From: Chamaecyparis obtusa
Lineage: Eukaryota; Streptophyta; Pinopsida; Cupressales; Cupressaceae
Assembly: GCA_027943335.1 (NCBI GenBank)
Contig: BSBK01002053.1
Span: 992,001 to 1,056,000 of the forward strand
DNA: 64,000 bases
Reading direction: 5' to 3'
A program made the position numbers and the translations under genes. Of the stretch, positions 35,257 through 44,999 are shown piece by piece. Within the stretch, counting starts at the first letter, position 1, and each line of letters starts with the position of its first letter. A model generated the notes under the pieces. That model was not told where the DNA came from and searched no databases. It saw nothing but the letters and a program-made list of their open reading frames with translations.

Positions 35257-38063
35257 TAATCATATATTTTAGAAACTCAAGTCCCACTTGAGAGAAATTT
35301 CTAAACTAAAGTTCCATGCTTTTTGATACACTCTTCACTGATCTATGTAGCATCAATGTCTGGTAACCCCTTCCATTTAACCAAGTAGTCTTTGTAGGTC
35401 TTCTTCCCAATTTGTTTGACAACTTTAGAGTCTACAATCTTTTCCAACTATAATGGTTGGCTCAATGGAAAGTCCTTTATCCATTCTACCGATGTATCTT
35501 CAATACCCTACAAAGTGTTATTAGATCTTGCATCACCTTTAAAAGGAGTGAGATCACAAATGTTAAAGATAGGAGAAATATAAATAATAGGGGGTAAAGA
35601 AATTTCATAAGCATTATCCCCAAATTTATGAAGTATTTGATAGGGACTAATCTTCCTCATCTACAATTTGGCATGTTCCCTAGGTAGCCTTTCCTTATTC
35701 AGGTATGCCCATACTTGATGTCCTTTTTTGAAAGTAACATGTCTTCTTTTCTTATCTACCTGTTCTTTGTACTTTGTAGTATTCTGACTCAATGTATCTT
35801 AGACTTGATCATGAATCTATTTGATCCATGCAGACAATTATTCTCCCTATGCACTGACTTTAAAATTAGTTGGTAAATCTCTCAATTCCATAACTCCTCT
35901 TGGATGGAGTCGATAATTCACTTGGGATAGTGTCTTCCCTGTTGACCAGTTTACTGAATCATTAAAAGAAAATTCTGCTTGAGAAAGGATAGCATCCCAA
36001 GTATGTCCATATTGTTTTGTTAGACACCTTAGAAGGCTACCTAATGATCTATTTATAAATTTAGTCTTCCCATCAGTTTGTGGATGGTAAGCAGAACTAA
36101 ATGATAGATTTGTCCCCAACTTTTTCCAAAGAGTTCTCCAAAAGTGCCCTTGGAATTTCATAGCTCTGTCTGAGATAATGGATGTTGGCAATCCATGAAT
36201 TTTGACCACTTCTTTAAAAAAAAAGTTAGCAATATGCAAAGCATCATTATAAACTTTACAAGGAAAAAAGTGTGCCATTTTGCCAAATCTGTCAACTATA
36301 ACAAAGATACTATCAAATCCTTGTTTAGTTCTCGGAAGTCCTAAGATAAAATCCATACTCACACTGTCCCATAGATTTTTTGGAATAGGAAGTGGTTGAT
36401 AGAGACCTTGATTGGTCCTAATTCCTTTATCCTTTTGACAAATAGTGCATGATTCAACAAACTTCCTGACATCAGTTGATAACTGAGGCCAATGATAGTT
36501 TCTCCTTACAAGTTAAAGTGTCTTATCTATGCCAAAGTGACCTCCTAGTGTACCATAATGTTTCTCTCTAATTAGATTCTCTCTCATGGAGCATTTAGGA
36601 ATAAAAAGTTGACCTACTTTGAATAAAAGGCCATTCTACAATAAATATTTAAAATAAGTAGTATTATATGCATCTGATATAGTAGAGAAAACCTCATAGA
36701 TATCATCAAAATCTAAATCATCCTTGTATAGGTGTTTGAGGGCATCATTTCCTATGCTTTGTACCTATACTTATTAAACCAAAATCACTCTTCTACCGAG
36801 AGCATCTACAACTTTATTTGAAGTTCCTTTCTTATGCTTTATGGAAAATGTGAATGCTTGGAGTTGTTCAACCCATTTCATATGTCTACAGCTTAGCTTG
36901 TCTTGACTATTCAGAAAACTCAAGGCATGATTATCTGTAAAGACAATAATTTGTTTAGGAAGTAATTAGTGCCTCCATTTCTTGAGGGCTTGAACCATCA
37001 CATACAATTCCAAGTCATATGTTTTGTATTTCTTCTTTGCTTTATTCAATTTTTTAGAGAAGAAAGCCATTGGTCTTCTATCCTGACTGAGGACTGCACC
37101 TATGGCTAGATTGCTAGCATCGGTCTCCACTGTGAACAATTTGTCAAAGGTTAGTAGTGCCAAAATGGGATATTGTCCTACTCACTCCTTCAAGTATTTA
37201 AAAGATTCATCTACTTGTGCTGTCCACTGGAACTTTTTTTTTCTACCACCCTTGATTGTATCAAGTAAAGGTGCACAAATGTGACTAAATTGTTTGATAA
37301 ATTTCCTATAAAAGGTAGCTAATCCATGAAAGCTCCTAAATTCTCCTGGAGTCTTTGGTATGTGCCAATTAATAATAGCCTCTACCTTTTTAGGATCCAT
37401 TTTCAATGTGCCCTTTGAGATAAAAAAACCCAAAAATATCTACTCTTGTTGCATGAATGTGCACTTTTCTAAGTTGATAGATAGTTTCTTCTCATGTAGT
37501 CTTTGGAGAACTTGCTCCAAATGTCTCATGTGTTCCTTTATAGTCCCACTAAAGATTAATATGTCATCTAAATATACCACCACAAAATTTCCTATGAAAT
37601 CTTGAAGTACTTCATTCATTAATCTCATGAAGGTGCTAGGAGCATTGCTAAGGCCAAATGGAATCACAAGCCATTCATACAATCCTTCACTAGTTTTGAA
37701 TGTAGTTTTCCACTCACCATCAAGCCTTATCCTTATTTGATGGTAACTAGATTTAAGGTCAATTTTTGAGAAGTAACATGCTCCTCCAAGTTGGTCTAGA
37801 AAATCTTCAATCCTGGGTATAGGGAATCTGTATCTGATTGTAATTTTGTTTATTGCCCTAGAGTCGGTGCATAGTCTCCATTTTGCATCCTTTTTAGGGG
37901 CTAAAATTCTCAGGACTGCACAAGGGATAAGACTCTTTTGTATGAGTTCTTTAGTAAAAAATTCATTGACTTGTCTGGTGACTTTGGCATTCTGATTAGG
38001 TGTTAGCTTATAAGTAGCTTTGTTTGGTAGGGAAGCACTGGAATGAAATCTATCTGGCAACAT
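35257..38063 (-). pseudogene. Chromovirus J RT, RNase H, integrase and chromodomain
   Basis: RT (38063-37440) keeps its catalytic Asps: KIDLKSSYHQI and YLDD. The RT end and connection lie at 37433-37182 (LGFFISKG..LKMDPKKVEAI). RNase H begins in 37163-36966 with [24 protein letters not shown] follows near 36930. Integrase (36362-35847) has MDFILGLP and SDRAMKF, but HPQTDGKTKF shows Lys where the third catalytic Glu belongs. The C-terminal part (about 35620-35340) is broken by stops and ends in a chromodomain: KVVKQIGKKTYKDYLVKWKG then LPDIDAT, with TAG in place of the expected Trp codon. Chromodomains are linked to heterochromatin targeting. Confidence 0.9.
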
Positions 38064-39865
38064 ATGCCCCTTAATGGTGGGAGTTCATCTGGTGTGTCTC
38101 CTGCAACTATTCCTTTGTACTTTTGTGTTAGACTATCTAATTCCTTTGGTACTTTAGTGTGCACTATTTTCTCCTTTGGTTTAAGGACTAGGGCATATCC
38201 TACCTCAGAGTCTTGAATAGTGTTGATCATCTCTTGTTCTCCTAATAGCATAACTAACTATTCTTTTGGTTTTTTTTGTTGAGGATCGGGAAGAGGGAGC
38301 ATATTGTATTTGTGACCATTTTGAATGATTTGGTATTTGTTTGTGATTCCATAACATTTAGCCTATAGATCATACTACCATGGATGTCCTAACAAAAGGT
38401 GACATACATCCATATCTACAACATTACAAAGGACTCTATCCTTATAGTCTTTAATAGAGAAATCTACCCAAGCTTGTTCATTTATGAGGGTCTACTATCC
38501 TTTTGTTGACAAAGAGACATGGGATGGGTTTGGGTGGGGTATCTTTTCCAATTTTAATTTATCAACCATGTCTCTAGATAGAATATTTTTAGTAGAACCA
38601 TAATCAATTACTAACTTGCATACCTTTCCATGGCTCTTGCATTTGGTTCTGAAAAGACTTTTTCTTTGAGGAGGTTCCACCAGTACTAGAGCTTGGATCA
38701 AAGTCCTCTTCATCATGAGGCTTACTCTATCTTCTCTAGTACAGTCTCTCACGATGTCATCATCATCTTCTTGCACTAGGTTGGCTCTTCTTTCACCTTG
38801 GTTGTTCTACTTGTCTTTGTCTGGACACCTATTGGTGTAGTGCCCTGTCTGATTGCAGTTATAACATCTAATTTGTCCATTATTTATTCCCCCATTTCTA
38901 CCTCTATTGTTTCCTCTTCTTCCTCTATATCTACCTCTTGAACTACTTTCTCCTTGGGTGTTATTCTTATTAGACTCTCCTTTTAGTCTATTATTCTGGC
39001 CTCTTCCTCCAAACTTTCCTCTACCTCTTTCATTCTTGGATTTTCCTCTACCACTCTGTTCATTCCTCCTAAAATTTTATTAAAATTTCAATGCCAATTG
39101 ATAGCATTGGTTCATGGTGGTAGGGCTTTTCAAACTTAGTTCATCCTGAATTGAGACCCTTAGGCCTTGCATATACCAAGCAAGCTATACACATTCTAGT
39201 TTAGCAACCTTAGATTTCATCACTAATCTCTAAAATTCTTTGGTATAGCTAGAGATATCTATCTCCTTATGTCTTAGACTCATTCTTATTTTATGAAGTT
39301 GAACTTCATAATATTTAGGGACATAAGCTTCCCTAAGTAGGGTCAAAATCTTCTTCCAAGTGGTGACTATATTCTTTCCATTCTTCACCCTATCATCTTG
39401 AGTGAAATTCCATCATGTGAGTGCAAAGCCTTTGAGATTTGACTTAGCAATATTCACCCTCTGATTCTTAGTGATGTCTTCACAATCAAAGAAACTATTT
39501 AGGGCATCCACCCAATCCATTTCAGCATTTGGGTCCATCTTCCCATTGTATGTAGGCAACTCAAGCTTAGCATCCATGGTTCTCCTCTTGATAGATTTTT
39601 GAGTCTTCATAAGTAGCCTCTGGTCTATAGGACATTCTTCTTCCTCCTACTCAAGGGGTTCTTCATCAATCCCTTCTTCAACATCATCAAGGTTTCCACT
39701 ATCTCTCTTTTGAAGCTCTTCCCTAAGCCTATCCATTTCTTGCCTCATCTACAACATCTTAGTGTCTCTTTGATCATCACACTATGTCCTTTTATCTTTC
39801 AAGTATCTTACCATCTTTTCATTGGTCATCCTTGATGACAATCCTCCTTCATCTTCTCCCTCCAT
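38003..39865 (-). pseudogene. Chromovirus J gag and protease
   Basis: The likely start is the ATG at 39865 (MEGEDEGG), about 50 bases from the right LTR. Gag shows an early coiled coil, a capsid region (39610-39413; LELPTYNGKMDPNAEMDWVD, then YEVQLHKIRMSLRHKE), an Arg/Gly/Asn-rich stretch and one intact zinc knuckle CYNCNQTGHYTNRC (about 38885-38840). The protease (38776-38495) has VIDYGSTKNILS, where D-S/T-G is usual, so Tyr replaces the middle residue. The linker to RT (38251-38003) is out of frame with RT; a frameshift lies near 38063. Several stops are present. Confidence 0.85.
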
Positions 39866-39900
39866 GGTGTTGTTATATCTTTACCCTAAGGATCTTAGAT

Positions 39901-39912
39901 TCTTTGATACTA
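39901..39912 (-). other. Primer binding site of chromovirus J
   Basis: The minus strand reads TAGTATCAAAGA, nine of twelve bases matching the initiator-Met type TGGTATCAGAGC. All three differences are to A. Confidence 0.7.
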
Positions 39913-39914
39913 CT

Positions 39915-41513
39915 TGACATAGATCTCTCCCCTATCTAGGTAGCTCGGTAAATGGTGAGACCTTCGGTGTTACTTTGAACCCAAAGTGGGCATAGGATAG
40001 TGCTCTACACCTTTAGAAGATCCTAAAATAAACATACTTCCACTATCCTCATTTGGGGATCCAATGTCTTCAATCATCTTGTACTCCCTCAGGCTCTACT
40101 GATGCTCGGTTGATACTCGATTAGTACTTGGTGCCTATGTTAACTGAGTGGGCTCGGTAGCTTTACCGAGTAATTTCCTGACACTTAGTAATGCTTACTG
40201 CAAAGTGCCTTACTAAATTTTATTTGTAATGGGAACCTAAAAATTTGGTAAGGGGATGGAAAGGTTCCATACATAAATAAAATGTCTACTATAGGAGTGA
40301 TTTCCATGCACACTACCAAATTTAGATAACAAGTTCAAGAGTTTAGACCTTGCCGAGCTTGTAGCCTTCCGGGTGAGGTTCTAGGGTTCTAGTTCTAGAT
40401 TCTTACAAGAAATATATGGAAAAAAAGTATATTTAGACACCCTTTTTGGACTTGTAACAAACCTCTTGATCCTAAGATCTTAAACACAAAGAACAACACT
40501 TAACATAGCCTAGTCTTCTAGTCCTAATAGGGCTAATTAACTCAGTTGATAAAGGAAAAATTTACCAATTGGTTGTTCAAGGTTAATTTCCAATTGTGAT
40601 GGTGTTGGGAATCCCAAAGAGACCATAATCTATCTTCAGATTTCTTTTATCCACCCCCAAAGTGCTTCTATCACTTCACTACTTCATTTCCTGAACCAAG
40701 CACATAGAGATGCTTGGTCTAGAATCTGCAAACAACCTTCTCCAAAAAATCCCCCTTCATCTTCCTTCTTGAGGAACTAAAGTGAATTTCCCCTACTTGC
40801 ATTTCCAAAATTTGCATGGGAATCCCACAAAGGAAACACAAGTTAGTGTATTTTTTACCAAAACCTTGGTTCAGGAGGGTTTCTTGAAAACCTAAAAAAT
40901 TGATTCTTCTAACTTTTGACTCCGATCTCCAAACTAACTCAAGAAAAACACATTAGAGTCCTAGTTCATGGCATGTGCTAGATGAATAAAATTTCTTCTT
41001 CATACTTCCATACAAATCTATACATGAGTATTTTGTTAATCTAGAACTTAGAGAAAAAGAAGGATCTTTTATTGATTGAATGCAAAAATTACATAGAGTT
41101 TCCTCACTGTTCAACACCCATCATCTTCCACCCACCTAAAAGGGCTATATAAAGACTTTCCTCAATGGATCCAACTATTTTCCAAAGGTTGTGACCATTG
41201 GATGGTTGTTTCATAGGTCGGTAGCAACTTTTCAAAGAAGTTGTCGACAACATTTCTTGTATTTTACAACTTTTACAAAATGTTGCATCCTTGCTCCTAA
41301 TGAGCCTATAGGCATAAGCCTTGTTATTTAAACAATGTAAAGAGACACCTAGGAGACCTAACATCCTAAATTTGACTTTGGACCATAATCAAAACCCATG
41401 GTTTATAACCACACCAAGGGTGACTAGGTCTTACAAGTTGGCTTATTAAAACTTAACCTATCAGTCTAAAAGTTGTGAAGAGTGGGGAGTGCTCCTTGGG
41501 TGCTCCTACACCA
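39915..41513 (-). repeat. Chromovirus J right (5') LTR
   Basis: Starts TGACATAGATCTCTCCCC and ends GTGCTCCTACACCA. It differs from the left LTR by many transitions and a small duplication near its end (GTGCTCCTTGGGTGCTCC). Followed by the CTAGG duplication at 41514-41518. Confidence 0.92.
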
Positions 41514-42480
41514 CTAGGGTTCCACCATTTATAATGGTCTCTAAGTGTTTAACTTAACTCATGTTTGATCATGAGACTCAGTTACTAAAGCAATCTCATA
41601 ACCTGAAGGCACTAGCTCTAACCTTAATTTTGTTATGATATTTAGAGATAACACATATCTCTTAATCATTGAATACTTTACTTAACTGAAGCTTTGTTTT
41701 GAGATTCATTGATAGCCATTGATCTCAGTCTTCATCAATGGTCATCTCTTGATCTCAGAATATTTCATATCTTGACTGTGGTATTGTGAGATCTGGAGAT
41801 AACTATTACCTATTTACCTTTTCACCTTGTTGCCCAATCTCCAAATGTTAATCAACTAGCTGCTAATATCATGAGATTCAGTGATAACCACACCTACCAA
41901 GTCACTGAACACTTTGACTTAACCTCAAACTATTTCAAGATCTGGAAATAACTCTCATTATGAATTTCTTTAAACCCTTTCACTAGGTCGCCAACTGCTA
42001 ATAGAACCATCAAACCCCAAGACTTGGAGAAAACCCTTTTCACTAGATCTTTGAAGGCTTAATGAATTAACCATTTCCTTATGAGATCTAGAGATAACTA
42101 CTGCACTAGATCATGAGACCAAAGGAACTAACCACCAACTAATTGGAGACTTGGAGAAAGTCGTGTCACTGGATCGCTGAATGTTAAGACATCACCTCCA
42201 AATATTATGAGACTTGGAGAAAGCACTTTTTCCAAGTCACTAGATAAAAAGGGCTAATTGCTGGCCATTGAGAGATTAAGAGAGAACCTCATATCTATTA
42301 AGATATTACCTAGTCACCTAGACTATGGATCTTTTATACTTAACTTTAAACTTTATGAGACTTGGAGAAAAGGGAAACAATAACCATGTGCTGAATGACA
42401 TGAAAATTGACCAACAATGGCTCTGTTTGGGGATGATGGGCAGCTTGTGCCCATGCAAGAACTTAGAATCATTGGAAGAG
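41514..42480. repeat. Degenerate tandem repeat array in element G, downstream of integrase
   Basis: About a dozen diverged units built on ATGAGA(C/T)TTGGAGA(A/T)AAC, followed by CACTAGGTCGCTGAA-like and TTAACTTAACCTCAAA-like segments. Examples start near 41573, 41785, 41870, 41932, 42017, 42078, 42142, 42197 and 42355, spaced roughly 50-110 bases. The array begins before J (33590-33660), so J split it. No coding potential. Tandem repeats in this part of Tat/Ogre elements are a known source of satellite DNA. Confidence 0.65.
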
Positions 42481-42634
42481 TAGACCACAATGTTGATGAC
42501 CATAATAACTAGAGAGAGCACTAGGAAAAACCTATTTATAGAGGCAAGACCAGATAGAAACAAACACACCACACCTATACAAAAATTTACAACATTTATA
42601 GAACCTAACTACTGTTCATGGAAAGAAAATACCT

Positions 42635-43682
42635 TCAACATAAGTATTTCTTCAAGAACTATCCATGAACATGAAATTCTTGAATGTCATGAATTAGCTC
42701 TTTGATAATGTTTGAATCTGGACCCCATTTCTCATGAACCAAATATGGCCCCTACTAGAATGGATCAAATTTTCCATGTTTTCCTTTGTCTTCAAATCTG
42801 GCATTCTAGAGTACCACCAAATCATTTGACTCAAAATTTCTTTCTACAATTTTCTTCTCATACAAATTCTTGACTTGTAACTGCATATTAGCATTTTTTG
42901 AAGCTGATTCTCTCATGGTTTCATCTACTTTAATCAGGTCTTCAATCCTTAACTACATTTCATCCTCTAATTCCTCATCATACAGTTGGACAAAGTTGTA
43001 CATTTCTAATAAGTTATTTTGAGGTATCCTTGCATGAATCCCATACACCAAATCAAAAGGTGCACATCCAATTTCCTTCTGAACACTCACTTTATCAACC
43101 CATATCACCAATGGCAATTTTGAGTTCCATGATTTCTCATTCTTCTCAAGGATCATTTTGAGAATCTTTATCAAGATTTTATTTGTTGATTCTCCATATC
43201 CATTTTCTTGTGGATGATATGGGGATGAGTATGACATTTGAATTCCCAAACCTTTACAAAATTCCTTATATTCATTCACTCTGAAACACATTGCATTATC
43301 ACACACAATCCTTTCAAGACAACCAAACCTAGTAACAATATGGTTCAACAAGAAAGAAATCACCACATTGCTAGTTTTATTCCTTGTGGGAATAGGCCTT
43401 ATCCATTTTGTAAAGTAATAAGTGGAAACTAAGATCAAAGACTGTCCTCCACTTTACTTGTTTGGTATTTCTCCTATAAAATCCATTCCCCACTATTGGA
43501 AAGGGACTTTTGCTTTGACTAGCTTCAATGGTACATTTCTTGAAAATTTCAACTTGCTAGAGCATCTTTGATAAACATCACAATTTCTTACTAGCCTTTT
43601 TGCATCTTTGAATATTGTGGGCCACCAAAACCCTACTCTTAAAATCTTTTGAGTAGTAGTTTTACCCATGTAGTATCCACCA
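42635..43682 (-). pseudogene. Element G integrase, main part
   Basis: It continues the zinc finger broken by F: CGGYYMGKTTTQKILRVGFW, then NCDVYQRC, with Tyr for a His and Tyr for a Cys of the HHCC ligands. Core: GMDFIGEI, VCDNAMCF (second Asp kept), YSSPYHPQENGYGES (Glu kept), FDLVYGIHARIPQ. The C-terminal part (ARFEDKGKHGKFDPF, EFHVHG, FLKKY) runs to a stop at 42635-42637 and matches the end of element I pol. Stops lie before the first Asp and in the C-terminal part. No chromodomain. Confidence 0.88.
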
Positions 43683-43687
43683 CAAAT
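43683..43687. repeat. Target-site duplication of copia F, left copy
   Basis: CAAAT, repeated perfectly at 50821-50825. Confidence 0.95.
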
Positions 43688-43778
43688 TGTTAGAAACAAT
43701 TGTCTGAAGGAAATTGCTACTCAATTATGTATTGTCTTTGATGTCACACAATGTCATAGTCCGCAGCAATCAGTTCCT

Positions 43779-44112
43779 ACCGAGCTCAGTCGGTTTGCTA
43801 GATAGGAATATTAGTGCTTACCGAGTCCACTCGGTTATCAAAGAAAATTAGTGTCTACCGAGTTCACTCAGTTACCAAAGGAAATTTTAGTATTTACCGA
43901 GTTCATTTGGTCATCGAAGAAAAGTTAGTGTTTACCAAGTTCAGTCGGTCATCGAAGAAAAGTTAGTGTTTATCGAGTTCAGTCGGTCATCGAAGAAAAG
44001 TTAGTGTTTACCGAGTTCAGTCGGTTATTGAAGGTAAAGGATTGTCGGTGTTTACCGAGTTCCCTCGGTCTCCGAAAGATTATAGAAAGTTATGGTCACC
44101 GAGCACTGTCGA
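43779..44112 (+). repeat. Array of ACCGA...TCGGT hairpin units in copia F 5' LTR
   Basis: Nine units of the form ACCGAG-(3-4 bases)-(C/G)TCGGT, each able to form a 5-6 bp stem, in about 330 bases upstream of the TATA box. The central part is a 38-base tandem repeat (GTGTTTACCGAGTTCAGTCG followed by GTCATCGAAGAAAAGTTA). Some units have lost the stem by C-to-T or G-to-A changes. The partner array is at 49662-49995. Confidence 0.85.
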
Positions 44113-44197
44113 CCCTTGAAGGATTTTTGCAAATAGAGTTTGCTTAATTCAGCCGACTGTTATACTAAATAATGTCAATTTGACAAATCTAAAATCA

Positions 44198-44205
44198 TAT
44201 AAATA
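44198..44205 (+). promoter_or_regulatory. TATA box of copia F 5' LTR
   Basis: TATAAATA, about 510 bases into the LTR and just after the hairpin array; identical at the same offset in the 3' LTR (50081-50088). Confidence 0.6.
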
Positions 44206-44939
44206 AAAGGTCAAATGTGAAAAATGAAAAAAAAACATAGTAGAAGATTTACAGAAGAAAAGCAGGAAAGGTGTATGCGAATTTGTGAAGGATGTTCAGA
44301 TATCCTTGAGGTGCAGCAGAGATTTATTCGATCAGAAAGGATCAGACTTATGTAGAACAGAGATCTGTAATCAGCAAGACAGTTGCATTTTTATACAGGT
44401 CATTTTTCATTGTTACCTTCTTATCATTGTAACAGTGAATTCTAAATCTCTTAACCGAGTTGGTTTAACAACCATATTGTAAATCCTCTAACAAGGTGAC
44501 AATTCCATTGAATTTTTTTCAAGACCTCTCACCAGGCCACTCCTAGCAGGGTGATTAAATCCTCTAACAAGATCACACCTAACAGTGTGTTTTGTAACCT
44601 TTTATCGGGTTGGCTTCTAACTGGGCATCATTTCAAAAAAGTGAAAATCAGTATCTAGATACATTGGTGGTTTTTCCCATATTGGGTTTCCATGTTAATC
44701 TTGTGTCTCTTGTGTTCTTAATTGCTTTCTCAATCATATACATGTGCTATTGAATATCTAAAAGATAATTTTGCTAATACTTTATGCATCTTCAAAGTTA
44801 CTGCAATCTATTTACCGAGTGCTAAAACAGATAACATTGTTAAGATATTTTAAGGGATCTAGAAAGAATTAATTGTGAAGTGTTTTATGGTTGACTGATT
44901 CACCCCCCCTCTCAGTCACTTCATCCATATTCCATCAAT

Positions 44940-44951
44940 TGGTATCAGAGC
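44940..44951 (+). other. Primer binding site of copia F (tRNA-iMet)
   Basis: TGGTATCAGAGC, an exact match to the usual initiator-Met complementary site, two bases after the LTR. Confidence 0.95.
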
Positions 44952-44999
44952 TTTTGGTGCTTGCAGGAAGGGTTTCAAGGACCTAAGCTAAAGATCAGG

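Larger units (their letters stand above)
33673..41513 (-). mobile_element. Ty3/gypsy chromovirus J
   Basis: LTRs at 33673-35256 and 39915-41513, perfect CTAGG duplications at 33668-33672 and 41514-41518, and an initiator-Met-like primer site beside the right LTR. Gypsy order is seen on the minus strand: gag with an intact CCHC knuckle, protease, RT, RNase H, integrase and a chromodomain remnant. The first 230 or so LTR bases differ at roughly one site in ten by eye, so it is older than F. The lineage within chromoviruses is not resolved. Confidence 0.92.
43688..44937 (+). repeat. Copia F 5' LTR
   Basis: Starts TGTTAGAAACAATTG (the 3' copy has TGTTGG) and ends ATTCCATCA. It contains the ACCGA/TCGGT hairpin array, a TATA box and GATTCACCCCCCCTCTCAG (44897-44915). 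A 65-codon ORF (44285-44482) recurs in the other LTR but is explained by LTR identity. Confidence 0.97.

Noticed and set aside
43779..44112. CRISPR-like array
   Set aside because: Regular 38-base spacing over only a few units with near-identical spacers, inside a plant LTR; these are tandem repeats.
44285..44482. 65-codon ORF present with identical protein in both LTRs of F (also 50168-50365)
   Set aside because: The LTRs are copies of each other, so identity is expected; no start context or domain supports a gene.
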